From an uncultured Trichococcus sp. (GTDB taxonomy: Bacteria > Bacillota > Bacilli > Lactobacillales > Aerococcaceae), in NCBI RefSeq assembly GCF_963667775.1, contig NZ_OY764015.1, forward strand, positions 2,091,001-2,155,000: 64,000 bases of DNA, in the 5' to 3' direction. A program made the translations under genes and the position numbers. Each line of letters opens with the position of its first letter. The stretch's first letter is position 1. A model generated the notes under the pieces. It saw nothing but the letters and a program-made list of their open reading frames with translations. It did no database searches and was not told the DNA's origin. Shown piece by piece: positions 35,877 through 44,075 of this stretch.

Positions 35877-37040
35877 CTATTCGGTTACGGAAATCATATG
35901 GATGATGTCCATCAGTTCTTGATATTCTGCCGCACGGATGACGTAGCCGAAATCCCCCATGATGGCCGCAAAAATCCCCGGCATTTCCTCAAACAGGACA
36001 ACATTGCCTCCGTAACGGGCCATAACTTCCTCATGCGTGAAGCGGTACGGATGGACGCCCTTGCGGCTGACGTAGCAGCAGTAGTAAGGCGTGTTCATCT
36101 GCGCCGTGAAATTGCCGGTCGCAACCAGATTTCCGTAAGCGGCGTAGAGATCGACGTCATTCGACCAGTTCCACATATCCATCGTATGCCCGCCAGGCGG
36201 ACGCAGGTTGGCTTCCAGGGCAACGAGGCTGCCGTCAGGTAACCGGAAAAACTCAAAATGGAAGAAGCGCTCGCGGACATTGAAAGCCTGCACGAGCTTG
36301 GTTCCGATTTCGCGCAGATCATCCGGCATATTACGGTCGACATAGTAGAACATATCCGCATTCTTTTCGACGATTTCCAACACGGCTTTTTCGTACACCA
36401 AGGTGGCATCAAACAGGATATTCCCCGCGGCATCGGTCAGACCGTCATACGTGACGATTTTTCCGTCGATGAATTCCTCCAGAATGTAGGATTCATAAGG
36501 ATTCTTCACATGGAAAAAGTGCCCGAGCTCCTCTTCGGAACGGATTTTGTGCGTGTCCGCCGCTCCTACGCCTGAATCAGGCTTGATGCAGACCGGGAAC
36601 CCGTATTCGTTGCATAACCCGAGGGCATCGTGATAATCGCCGATGACGCGCCCGCGCGCTACCCGGATGCCGACTTCTCTGAATTTTTCTTTCATGGCGG
36701 ACTTCAGCTTCACGAAGGCCATATCCTCGTTTTTGAAGCCGAAAACGTTGAAATCGGTGCGCAGACGCGCATCCTGCGCCAACCAGTATTCATTGTGCGA
36801 TTCGATACGGTCCATTTTTCCGTGCTTGTAAGTCAAGTAAGCCACTGCGCGCAGCATTTCATCATAGTTTTCCATATCATTGACGCGGAAATACTCGGTC
36901 AGGCTCTCGTGCAGATCAGTATCCAACAATTCATACGGTTCGCTGGCGATGCCGAAAACATTCACGCCCGCACGCTTTAGTCCGACTGCGAAATTCTTGA
37001 AATTACTTGGAAAATGGGGTGAGATAAATACATAATTCAT
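35877..37040 (-). CDS. ATP-grasp ligase-like protein
   Basis: This 387-residue protein has a Rossmann-like N-terminal domain (YVFISPHFPSNFKNFAVGL) and an ATP-grasp domain (about 110-310). The ATP-grasp part shows GFPVCIKPDSGVGAADTHKI, YILEEFIDGKIVTYDG and FFHFEFFRLPDG followed by LEANLRPPGG, the metal-binding Glu/Asn pattern. Such enzymes join a carboxylate to an amine or thiol through an acyl-phosphate. The ATG at 37040 follows AGAAGGGAATCAGC; the longer frame is not supported. It heads an operon with the esterase. The product is unknown; a dipeptide or modified amino acid later cleaved by the esterase is one speculation. Confidence 0.85.
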   Translation of the reverse strand: MNYVFISPHFPSNFKNFAVGLKRAGVNVFGIASEPYELLDTDLHESLTEYFRVNDMENYDEMLRAVAYLTYKHGKMDRIESHNEYWLAQDARLRTDFNVFGFKNEDMAFVKLKSAMKEKFREVGIRVARGRVIGDYHDALGLCNEYGFPVCIKPDSGVGAADTHKIRSEEELGHFFHVKNPYESYILEEFIDGKIVTYDGLTDAAGNILFDATLVYEKAVLEIVEKNADMFYYVDRNMPDDLREIGTKLVQAFNVRERFFHFEFFRLPDGSLVALEANLRPPGGHTMDMWNWSNDVDLYAAYGNLVATGNFTAQMNTPYYCCYVSRKGVHPYRFTHEEVMARYGGNVVLFEEMPGIFAAIMGDFGYVIRAAEYQELMDIIHMISVTE

Positions 37041-37145
37041 GCTGATTCCCTTCTCTCTTCCGAACATTAAATTATAATGAGAATGTACCATTATGCCGGC
37101 AGATTTACAAGCGTTTTTCAGATGGGGAGGAATTAAACAAAATAA

Positions 37146-37178
37146 CCCGTCCTCATGCCGCTAAGGCACGAGGACGGG
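37146..37178 (-). terminator. Terminator of the ribose operon
   Basis: CCCGTCCTC and TGCC (37146-37159) pair with GGCA and GAGGACGGG (37165-37178) across a 5-base loop with one mismatch. On the minus strand TTATTTTG follows. Confidence 0.85.
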
Positions 37179-37225
37179 GCTATCTTAACTTGAAGTCACC
37201 TCAACTTCTCCAAGGTACTCTTTAT

Positions 37226-38155
37226 TTATTTTTTGACCAATTCAAGTGGAGAAGCGATGTACGCATCCACTTCCTTGCCGGCAAAGAAATCGAAGGCTGC
37301 CTGTAAAGCAAGTCTGCCCATTTCTTCAGGCTGTTGCGCGACTGTCGCACTCATTTTTCCTTCTTCAACGGCATCCACGCCATCTTCGGTTCCATCAAAG
37401 CCGACCACTTGGATTTTTCCGGTCAAACCGGCAGCTTCGATGGCTTCGATGGCACCCAACGCCATTTCGTCATTTTGAGCAAATACCGCTTGGATATCCG
37501 CATGCGCCTGCAGCATGTTTTCCATAACTGTCAGTCCTTCAGCCCGGTCAAAATTAGCTGTCTGGCTGTCCAACAAATTCAATGACTCCTCAGCGATTTT
37601 CGTGAAGCCTTCTCCTCTTTCACGGGTTGCAGAAGCACCGGGAACGCCTTCCAATTGGACTGTGTTGGCACCTTCTCCTGATAATTCGACGATGTATTCC
37701 GCAGCCAGCGCTCCTCCGGCAGCATTATCCGATGCGACCAAGGTAACCACTTCGCCGCCATCACTGGAACGATCGATTGTGATGACAGGGATACCGGCGC
37801 TGTTTGCGGCTTCAACAGCAGGAGCAATCGCAGCCGAATCGACCGGATTGATCAGCAATACATCTACTCCCTGCTGGATAAGGTCATCCACGTCATTCGT
37901 CTGTTTTGCCGTGTCATCCTGGGCATCGACACTGATGATTTTTGTGCCATTTTCTTCCGCCAGGTCAGTGATGCCGGCTTCCAGCGAAACAAAGAACGGA
38001 TTATTCAAAGTTGAAATAGAGGCTCCCACAACCAATTCGGAAGCTTCCTTCTCTTCCACAACGACACTTTCCGCATTGTCGCCTTCCAATGTAGCGCCTC
38101 CGCATCCAGCCAATAATACCAACGAAGCAGCAGTCAATCCCAATAATTTTTTCAT
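37226..38155 (-). CDS. rbsB: Ribose ABC transporter substrate-binding lipoprotein
   Basis: This 309-residue lipoprotein (lipobox LLAGC) is of the RbsB family. It has LNNPFFVSLEAGITDLAEENG, NPVDSAAIAPAVEAANSAGIP, DRSSDGG and the C-terminal VVGFDGTEDGVDAVEEGKM. It delivers ribose to RbsC and RbsA and is the last gene of the rbs operon before the terminator. Confidence 0.96.
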   Translation of the reverse strand: MKKLLGLTAASLVLLAGCGGATLEGDNAESVVVEEKEASELVVGASISTLNNPFFVSLEAGITDLAEENGTKIISVDAQDDTAKQTNDVDDLIQQGVDVLLINPVDSAAIAPAVEAANSAGIPVITIDRSSDGGEVVTLVASDNAAGGALAAEYIVELSGEGANTVQLEGVPGASATRERGEGFTKIAEESLNLLDSQTANFDRAEGLTVMENMLQAHADIQAVFAQNDEMALGAIEAIEAAGLTGKIQVVGFDGTEDGVDAVEEGKMSATVAQQPEEMGRLALQAAFDFFAGKEVDAYIASPLELVKK

Positions 38156-38167
38156 CTTTAGTTCCTC

Positions 38168-39142
38168 CTATTTTTTGTTCTTGCGATCCAATAAAACAGC
38201 GATGATGATGACAACCCCTTTAACGACTTGCTGATAGAAACTCGATACGCCCAACAGGTTCAACCCGTTGTTCAGCGTTCCGATGATCAACGCTCCGATC
38301 AATGTTCCAACCAATCTTCCGCGTCCTCCGGATAGACTTGTTCCTCCAAGAACTACGGATGCGATTGCATCCATTTCGTAGGCATTACCGGCAGTCGGTT
38401 GAGCAGAATTCAAACGTGAAGTGATGATGATACCGGCGACCGCAGCCATCAGTCCGGAAATGGAATAGATGGCAATTTTGATGCGATCGCTCTTGATGCC
38501 GGCAATGAAAGCAGCCTTCTCATTTCCACCAAGCGCGAAGGTTTTTCTGCCGAATGTCATTTTGTGCAAAAGCACATACAATACGCCGAAGAAGAGCAGC
38601 ATCACAACTACTGGGAAAGGAATCCCGAAAAGATAACCCCGGCCCATGTATTTAAATATGAAGCTGTCGCCGATTCCGGTGATCGGGTTCCCATCCGTGT
38701 ACACCAAAGTAAGTCCGCGATAGATCGTCATCGTCGCCAGTGTCGCGATGAATGGCGCCATTTTCCCTTTTGTTATCATTACACCATTGCAGGCTCCCAA
38801 GAAAGCTCCAAGCAGCAAGCCCATTCCCATCGCAAGGACAGGGTTCAGACCGGAAGCGATCATGCCCGCCATCAATGCGCTGCTGAGTGCAAGCGTCGAA
38901 CCTACAGAGAGGTCAATCCCACCCGTAATGATGACAAAGGTCATACCGAAAGCGATAAGTGCATTTGTGGAAACTTGTCTCAAAAGATTCAGAAGATTGG
39001 CAGGAGCCAAAAAATTCGGGTTCATGATGGAGACAAATATGATCAGCACAACTAATGCGAGCAGAGGTCCCAATTTATTCAGTTTTTTTGTTGCTGGACC
39101 CTTTTCTTTGGTACTTTTTAAGGCTTGTATCCCTAGTTTCAT
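38168..39142 (-). CDS. rbsC: Ribose ABC transporter permease
   Basis: This 324-residue membrane protein of the RbsC/AraH family has TGGIDLSVGSTLALSSALMAG, GRKTFALGGNEKAAFIAGI and VVLGGTSLSGGRGRLVGTL as family blocks, with 8-10 helices. It begins directly after the rbsA stop (TAA followed at once by ATG). Confidence 0.97.
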   Translation of the reverse strand: MKLGIQALKSTKEKGPATKKLNKLGPLLALVVLIIFVSIMNPNFLAPANLLNLLRQVSTNALIAFGMTFVIITGGIDLSVGSTLALSSALMAGMIASGLNPVLAMGMGLLLGAFLGACNGVMITKGKMAPFIATLATMTIYRGLTLVYTDGNPITGIGDSFIFKYMGRGYLFGIPFPVVVMLLFFGVLYVLLHKMTFGRKTFALGGNEKAAFIAGIKSDRIKIAIYSISGLMAAVAGIIITSRLNSAQPTAGNAYEMDAIASVVLGGTSLSGGRGRLVGTLIGALIIGTLNNGLNLLGVSSFYQQVVKGVVIIIAVLLDRKNKK

Positions 39143-40624
39143 TTACATTACCCCCGTTGCTAATTTCATGATTTTCTCTTCTGTTGCCTCTCCACGCTGC
39201 AGCTCACCGGATATTTTTCCTTCATGCACAACCACAATGCGATCACTGACACCAAGCACCTCGGGCAAATCACTTGAAACCATGATGATCGCAACGCCTC
39301 TGTCCGCCAGCTCGTTCATCAATTGATAGATTTCACGTTTGGCACCTACATCCACACCGCGCGTCGGTTCGTCCAAAATCAACACTTTGGAGCCGATGCC
39401 GATCCATTTGGCCAATACAACTTTCTGTTGGTTCCCTCCAGATAAGCCGGACACGATATCATCCCGCCCTTCGGCTTTGACCTGCAAACGTTCCATCAGC
39501 AGTTCCACAAAATCCTTCTCGGCTTGTGTATCGATCAGCCCATTCTTGCGGAAACCGTCTATTGAAGGAAGACTGATGTTTTCACTGATGGAATAATCGA
39601 GAATCAAGCCTTCTTCTTTCCGGTTTTCCGTCAAGAAGCCTATTCCTTGGCGGATGGCATCATTTGGATTGGAAATGGTGATCTTCTTGTCTTCAAGATA
39701 CATTTCTCCCCCGTCAAGCGGATCGATTCCAAAGATGCTCCGCATGATTTCGGTGCGTCCTGCTCCCATAAGTCCGGAAAAACCAACGATTTCACCAGAT
39801 TTGACCTGGAAAGAGACATCCTGGAATTTCCGTTGCGATGAAAGGTTCTTTACTTCAAAAACGATAGGTCCGATTGCGGAAGTTTTCGCCGGATAATAAT
39901 CAGCGAGGTCCCTGCCGACCATTTTACGCACCACTTCATCATTCGTCGTGTCCGCTGTCCGCTTCGTATCAACGGATACACCGTCACGCATGACTGTGAT
40001 GCGGTCACTGATTTTGAAGATTTCTTCCATTCTGTGGGAAATATAGATGATGGCCACATTCTTTTGCTTCAGGTTCTCGATAATCCTGAACAATACCTCG
40101 ATTTCCCTTTCCGTCAGGGCTGCTGTCGGTTCATCCATAATGATCACTTCACCGTCGGAAAGCAAAGACTTCGCGATTTCGATCATCTGTTGTTGCCCTA
40201 CCGACAAGTTCTTCACTTCTTCATCCAGATCCAAGGTTACCCCCAGCTCACGGAACGTCTCGACGGCAAGCGCTCTCATTTTCTTATTGTCGATCCATCC
40301 GATGGCGTTTTTGATTTCATTTCCCAAAAACAAATTTTCGACTACCGTCATTTCCGGCCACGTGTTCATCTCTTGATGAATGAAGCTCAATCCGAATTTC
40401 TCCGCTTCCTTAGGGCTGTCAAATTGCTTTATGACTCCGTCTATCAAAATTTCGCCTGTATCCGGTTTGTGAAGCCCGGTCAAAATATTCATCAAAGTTG
40501 ATTTGCCGGCCCCGTTTTCCCCCATCAAGGCATGGACTTCCCCCGCTTTGATGGTAAAGTCAACGCCCCTCAACACGGAGTTGGTACCAAAACTTTTCGT
40601 GATTCCTTTCATCACAACTTCCAT
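39143..40624 (-). CDS. rbsA: Ribose ABC transporter ATPase, two-domain
   Basis: This 493-residue fused double ATPase has an N-terminal Walker A GENGAGKST, signature LSVGQQQMIEIAKSL and Walker B IIMDEPTAALTERE. The degenerate C-terminal half carries GLMGAGRTEIM, LSGGNQQKVVLAKW and LDEPTRGVDVGAK. This is typical RbsA. AGGGAAAG-like sequence precedes the ATG. Confidence 0.97.
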   Translation of the reverse strand: MEVVMKGITKSFGTNSVLRGVDFTIKAGEVHALMGENGAGKSTLMNILTGLHKPDTGEILIDGVIKQFDSPKEAEKFGLSFIHQEMNTWPEMTVVENLFLGNEIKNAIGWIDNKKMRALAVETFRELGVTLDLDEEVKNLSVGQQQMIEIAKSLLSDGEVIIMDEPTAALTEREIEVLFRIIENLKQKNVAIIYISHRMEEIFKISDRITVMRDGVSVDTKRTADTTNDEVVRKMVGRDLADYYPAKTSAIGPIVFEVKNLSSQRKFQDVSFQVKSGEIVGFSGLMGAGRTEIMRSIFGIDPLDGGEMYLEDKKITISNPNDAIRQGIGFLTENRKEEGLILDYSISENISLPSIDGFRKNGLIDTQAEKDFVELLMERLQVKAEGRDDIVSGLSGGNQQKVVLAKWIGIGSKVLILDEPTRGVDVGAKREIYQLMNELADRGVAIIMVSSDLPEVLGVSDRIVVVHEGKISGELQRGEATEEKIMKLATGVM

Positions 40625-40635
40625 TTCTTTCCCTC

Positions 40636-41031
40636 CTAAAATAGGACTCCCGATTGCAGTATGATATTGGAATAAGGGGTCGCTTCCCCTGTGCGGATAA
40701 TGGCTTTTGCATCACCCGTCATTTCCTTGAAGACCTCATGAGTGACGAAGACGACGTCAACGCCTTCCATCCGCTCCATTGTCTGCTCGAATTGGGCCGG
40801 GTTCTGTTCCTTTATCTCCTCAGCCAAAATTGCTTTTTCCACTTCCATCTCTTCCATCAACAGTTCCAGAATAGTCTGAAAGGCAGGATCGTGCAAACGT
40901 AGGGATAAATCGATTTTTTTGACTCCTTCCGGTATCGGAAGGCCCGCATCACCGATCACAACTTTATCCGTGTGCCCCAGATCCGCCAAAACTTTGGCAA
41001 TATCACTATTCAAGATTCCATGTTTTTTCAT
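40636..41031 (-). CDS. rbsD: D-ribose pyranase
   Basis: This 131-residue protein, the normal RbsD length, converts beta-D-ribopyranose into the furanose used by RbsK. The start MKKHGILNSDIAKVLADLGHTD and GDAGLPIPEGVKKIDLSL are diagnostic, and the C-terminus contains the NIILQSG-like end. The ATG at 41031 is chosen over one nine bases earlier because of spacing to AAGGAG and because it gives the family length. It overlaps rbsK by 26 bases. Confidence 0.96.
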   Translation of the reverse strand: MKKHGILNSDIAKVLADLGHTDKVVIGDAGLPIPEGVKKIDLSLRLHDPAFQTILELLMEEMEVEKAILAEEIKEQNPAQFEQTMERMEGVDVVFVTHEVFKEMTGDAKAIIRTGEATPYSNIILQSGVLF

Positions 41032-41911
41032 AATGTTCATTCTCCTTCAGTTCAGCTAGTGTCGGCATGCCGCCTTGCGCTCCAAATCTCTGTACGGATA
41101 ATGCAGCTGCCAGATTCCCGAGTTGCAGGCTGGCTTCGATATCCAATCCCGATGCGATGCCTACCGCAAAGGCACCATTGAACGTGTCCCCGGCACCGGT
41201 AGTGTCCACTGGCCCGACAACGTACGCCGGAACGTTCCGCTCAACCGAGCCATCATGGTAGCAGACGCCTTTGGACCCAAGTGTGACAATGAGTTTTCCA
41301 GGGTATTTCTTGATTCCTTCCGAAAGGGATAATTCAGGGAACATGATTTTGTATTCGCTCTCATTTGGCGTCAGGAAAGTGACTTTTTCCAATAAAGCCT
41401 CATCCAATGTTCTTGCGGGTGCAGGATTGTAGAGCACTTTTACACCTTTCTCATAACAAAGCCCGATCACGTCTTCGACAATTTCCTGCGGCACCTCATT
41501 CTGGATAACCATCAGTTCGACTTTCTCCAGTTCTGTTTCCAGCTGTTTCAGCCTTGCGCTTTCGAATGCGTTGTTCGCACCCGGGATATAGATGATTGCG
41601 TTATCGCCATCGACAATCGTGATGTGGGCTGATCCTGACGGCAAATGTGTAACCCGTTCCACATTGCTTGTATCGATGCCGCTGCGTTTCAGATTTTCGA
41701 TCAGTTCCGTGCCGAACAGGTCATCGCCTACAGTCCCTACCATCGAAACGTGTCCGCCCAAGCGCGCACTGGCAACCGCTTGGTTAGCGCCTTTCCCTCC
41801 GAAAGTGGTTCTGAAGTCCTTCCCTGTAATGGTCTCCCCGGTTTCAGGCCGTCTGTCGGCTGTGACAACAAAATCAGTTGAAATGCTTCCTAACACCATA
41901 ATATTACCCAT
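41006..41911 (-). CDS. rbsK: Ribokinase
   Basis: This 301-residue PfkB-family kinase makes ribose-5-phosphate. It has the N-terminal GSISTDFVV, GGKGANQAVASARLGG, a central VTLGSKGVCYHDG and the catalytic loop DTTGAGDTFNGAFAVG. The start MGNIMVLGS aligns best with the family, although its GGAG is very close; an ATG at 41899 would lose four residues. It overlaps the end of rbsR by eight bases. Confidence 0.95.
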   Translation of the reverse strand: MGNIMVLGSISTDFVVTADRRPETGETITGKDFRTTFGGKGANQAVASARLGGHVSMVGTVGDDLFGTELIENLKRSGIDTSNVERVTHLPSGSAHITIVDGDNAIIYIPGANNAFESARLKQLETELEKVELMVIQNEVPQEIVEDVIGLCYEKGVKVLYNPAPARTLDEALLEKVTFLTPNESEYKIMFPELSLSEGIKKYPGKLIVTLGSKGVCYHDGSVERNVPAYVVGPVDTTGAGDTFNGAFAVGIASGLDIEASLQLGNLAAALSVQRFGAQGGMPTLAELKENEHYEKTWNLE

Positions 41912-42887
41912 TCTCCATCTTCTCCCTCAATGATTCTCTTATTATTAACGTTACAGGCAATTGTATTCTTTTTTTCAGAATAATTTTGTTTTCGATATGT
42001 CTGCAGAGCAGATCTGCAGCTTGATAACCTAGCTCATAAGCTGGTTGCGCAATCGTGGAAAGCCCAGGAAACATCAGTGTAGCGAATGGCATATCGTCAT
42101 AACCGATAATCTGAAGTTCCTCTGGGATACGGATCCCTCTTTTGATAGCTTCCTTCATGACGGCCAATGCGTATACGTCATTGGAGGCAATCACACTGTC
42201 CGCATGAGGAAATTGATCCAGAAAGTGCTGTGCTGTCTTTTCCGCCGAATCGAATTGGTACGTATCGGTCTGGTACAGCTGGTATGGGATATTTTTTTCG
42301 TTCAACACCTTCAGATTTCCGGAAAGCCGATCATGTGAACTGGGTACATCTTTCGGTCCGACCATGATGACGACATGTTTTGATTGGCGCTCGCTGATGG
42401 CTTGCGCCGCCAATTCGCCACCGTGGAAATCATCGGTATGAACAGCAAATTCGATGTCTTCACTGACCCGATCCAACAGCACGAATGGCATGCCATGGAA
42501 CTCTTTCGTGCTCCCTTGCACTGCGGACAAGACCCCGGCCACATTATTCTGCGCGAAAATTTTCAGATATTCTTTTTCCTTTTCGACATCCCCCTGCACA
42601 TTGCCGAGGATGAGGCTGTAGCCGTTCTCGTTGATTTTATCTTCCACACCTTTAGCAACCAATGGGAAGAATGGGTTTGCGATATCCGGCAGCAGCAAAC
42701 CGATCAGCTTAGATTTTTTTTGATAGAGCGAGCGCGCCACTTCATTCGGTGAAAAATCCAATAGCTTGATTGCTTTTTCGACCTTTTCGCGTGAAGCCTT
42801 CCCTACATATCCGCTGTTGTTCATGAACCTTGAAACGGTTGCGACGGATACACCCGCCAATTCTGCCACTTCCTTGATAGTCGCCAT
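41904..42887 (-). CDS. rbsR: LacI-family repressor of the ribose operon
   Basis: This 327-residue LacI/GalR regulator has the helix-turn-helix ATIKEVAELAGVSVATVSRFMN, a hinge and a ribose-binding-like effector domain (LIGLLLPDIANPFFPLVAKG; IGYDDMPFATLMFPGLSTIAQP). It is the first gene of the operon it should control. A matching palindromic operator lies in its own promoter (42915-42930). Confidence 0.95.
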   Translation of the reverse strand: MATIKEVAELAGVSVATVSRFMNNSGYVGKASREKVEKAIKLLDFSPNEVARSLYQKKSKLIGLLLPDIANPFFPLVAKGVEDKINENGYSLILGNVQGDVEKEKEYLKIFAQNNVAGVLSAVQGSTKEFHGMPFVLLDRVSEDIEFAVHTDDFHGGELAAQAISERQSKHVVIMVGPKDVPSSHDRLSGNLKVLNEKNIPYQLYQTDTYQFDSAEKTAQHFLDQFPHADSVIASNDVYALAVMKEAIKRGIRIPEELQIIGYDDMPFATLMFPGLSTIAQPAYELGYQAADLLCRHIENKIILKKRIQLPVTLIIRESLREKMENG

Positions 42888-42914
42888 TCTCCTTCACCTC
42901 CACCAGTCGTAAAT

Positions 42915-42930
42915 GTGTAACCGATTACAC
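42915..42930. promoter_or_regulatory. RbsR operator
   Basis: GTGTAACCGATTACAC is symmetric at 14 of 16 positions with the central CG typical of LacI-family operators. It lies just downstream of the -10 box, over the start of transcription. Confidence 0.75.
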
Positions 42931-42934
42931 ACAT

Positions 42935-42963
42935 AATATAGCACGGACGGAAACCGTTTGCAA
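42935..42963 (-). promoter_or_regulatory. rbs operon promoter with overlapping cre box
   Basis: On the minus strand there is a TTGCAA -35 box (42958-42963), a 17-base spacer and a TATATT -10 box (42935-42940). TGCAAACGGTTTCC (42962-42949), one mismatch from cre, overlaps the -35 box and spacer. CcpA bound there would block RNA polymerase. Confidence 0.75.
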
Positions 42964-43079
42964 GTTCTGTTCCCGGAAAAATTATGAAAAATTTCTAATA
43001 AAAATACGGATGTCATGATACTGCCCATAGTCGCCTACAATGCAATGATTAATTTAAGTGCAACTTACTTCTTCAAGAT

Positions 43080-43108
43080 TTGCGTATATACATAAATACG
43101 TATATACT
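43080..43108 (+). promoter_or_regulatory. Promoter and twin operators of the toxin-antitoxin pair
   Basis: TTGCGT (43080-43085), 17 bases, TATACT (43103-43108). Two perfect palindromes GTATATAC lie at 43084-43091 and 43100-43107, 16 bases apart and overlapping both promoter boxes. They are likely sites for autorepression by the AbrB-type antitoxin. Confidence 0.7.
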
Positions 43109-43133
43109 AAAATCATTGAAAGGGGTGTTCTGA

Positions 43134-43385
43134 ATGGGAACCATCAAACGATCCACAAGAAAATCAGGTCATAGCATTATTACTACGCTGCCACCAGATG
43201 TCCTCACCAAACTAAACATTCAAGTAGGAGACAAAGTTGAATTTATATTAAGTAACGATCGTGTAGAACTCAGAAAGGCTGCTGAAGAAAATAGCTCACA
43301 GTCCGTCTCTACAGATTTTTTAGCCATGGTGGAGGAATCTATGGCTGAATATGATGAAGCTTTAAGAAATTTGGTTGAACGATGA
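43134..43385 (+). CDS. AbrB/MazE-type antitoxin
   Basis: This 83-residue protein has an N-terminal swapped-hairpin AbrB-like DNA-binding domain (IKRSTRKSGHSIITTLPPDVLTKLNIQVGDKVEFIL). Its acidic helical C-terminus (LAMVEESMAEYDEALRNLVER) is suited to covering a toxin. AAGGGG precedes the ATG. The stop overlaps the toxin start by four bases (ATGA), a classic coupled arrangement. It should neutralise the Doc-like toxin and repress the pair through the GTATATAC sites. Confidence 0.9.
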   Translation: MGTIKRSTRKSGHSIITTLPPDVLTKLNIQVGDKVEFILSNDRVELRKAAEENSSQSVSTDFLAMVEESMAEYDEALRNLVER

Positions 43386-43789
43386 CTCGCTATCTGACCG
43401 AAAAAGAAATTTTCCTAATTAATTCCATACAAATCAAAAAGTACAGTCCTAAAGAACAAACGGGGATTAAAGAACCTACTGCATTAAATATGTGCGTGGA
43501 GCAACCGAAACAACACGTGTTTGGACAGGAACTCTACCCTACTATAGAAGATAAAGCAGCCATATTGTTTGAGCAGCTCATTAACAAACATTGTTTTTAT
43601 AATGCTAACAAAAGGACTGCGCTGATTTCACTGACTACGTTTCTTAAATTAAATAGTATGAAGCTTACCGCCAATAATAAATCAGCTGAAGATTTCACGG
43701 TTTCTATCGCTGCTAATAGAGGAACTCAAGCTATTTCCCATAACCAGATTGTCGCATGGATCAGAGCAAATAGTGTACCAATAAAATAA
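43382..43789 (+). CDS. Doc/Fic-type toxin
   Basis: This 135-residue Doc-subfamily Fic protein has the motif HCFYNANKRT (residues 70-79), matching HxFx(D/N)xNKR. Doc phosphorylates elongation factor Tu, whereas other Fic enzymes transfer AMP. The N-terminal HVFGQELYPTIEDKAAILFEQLI is also typical of Doc. The pair is followed by a strong hairpin terminator. AbrB-Doc pairing is known but less common than Phd-Doc. Confidence 0.88.
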   Translation: MTRYLTEKEIFLINSIQIKKYSPKEQTGIKEPTALNMCVEQPKQHVFGQELYPTIEDKAAILFEQLINKHCFYNANKRTALISLTTFLKLNSMKLTANNKSAEDFTVSIAANRGTQAISHNQIVAWIRANSVPIK

Positions 43790-43798
43790 CTTTACCGT

Positions 43799-43850
43799 GA
43801 ATGTCCTATCCTAATGCCTAGCCGGCGAAATGATAGGACATTCTATTTTT
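43799..43850 (+). terminator. Terminator of the toxin-antitoxin operon
   Basis: GAATGTCCTATC (43799-43810) pairs perfectly with GATAGGACATTC (43832-43843) over a 21-base loop, followed by TATTTTT. Confidence 0.85.
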
Positions 43851-44075
43851 GCAAAAGCCGAACCATCCATCAATATTCAAGTGAACAACCTATCAAAATT
43901 CAGCAATTCCGGAAAACTGAGCATCAGCCAAATGAAAGCTTTTTATGATGATATAACCATTCTTTCGGTATGCTCATCCGCAAAATATCAGGTTGCTTCC
44001 CAACCCCATTATTGGTTATGATAGGGATACCAACACCCAAATTGCGGCAATTATTTTTGCCAAGGAGGCTCTTAC

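Noticed and set aside
43830-44021. 63-codon plus-strand frame between the toxin and the pRiA4b-like gene
   Set aside because: It begins inside the 3' arm of the toxin operon terminator, has no Shine-Dalgarno site and no recognised similarity.
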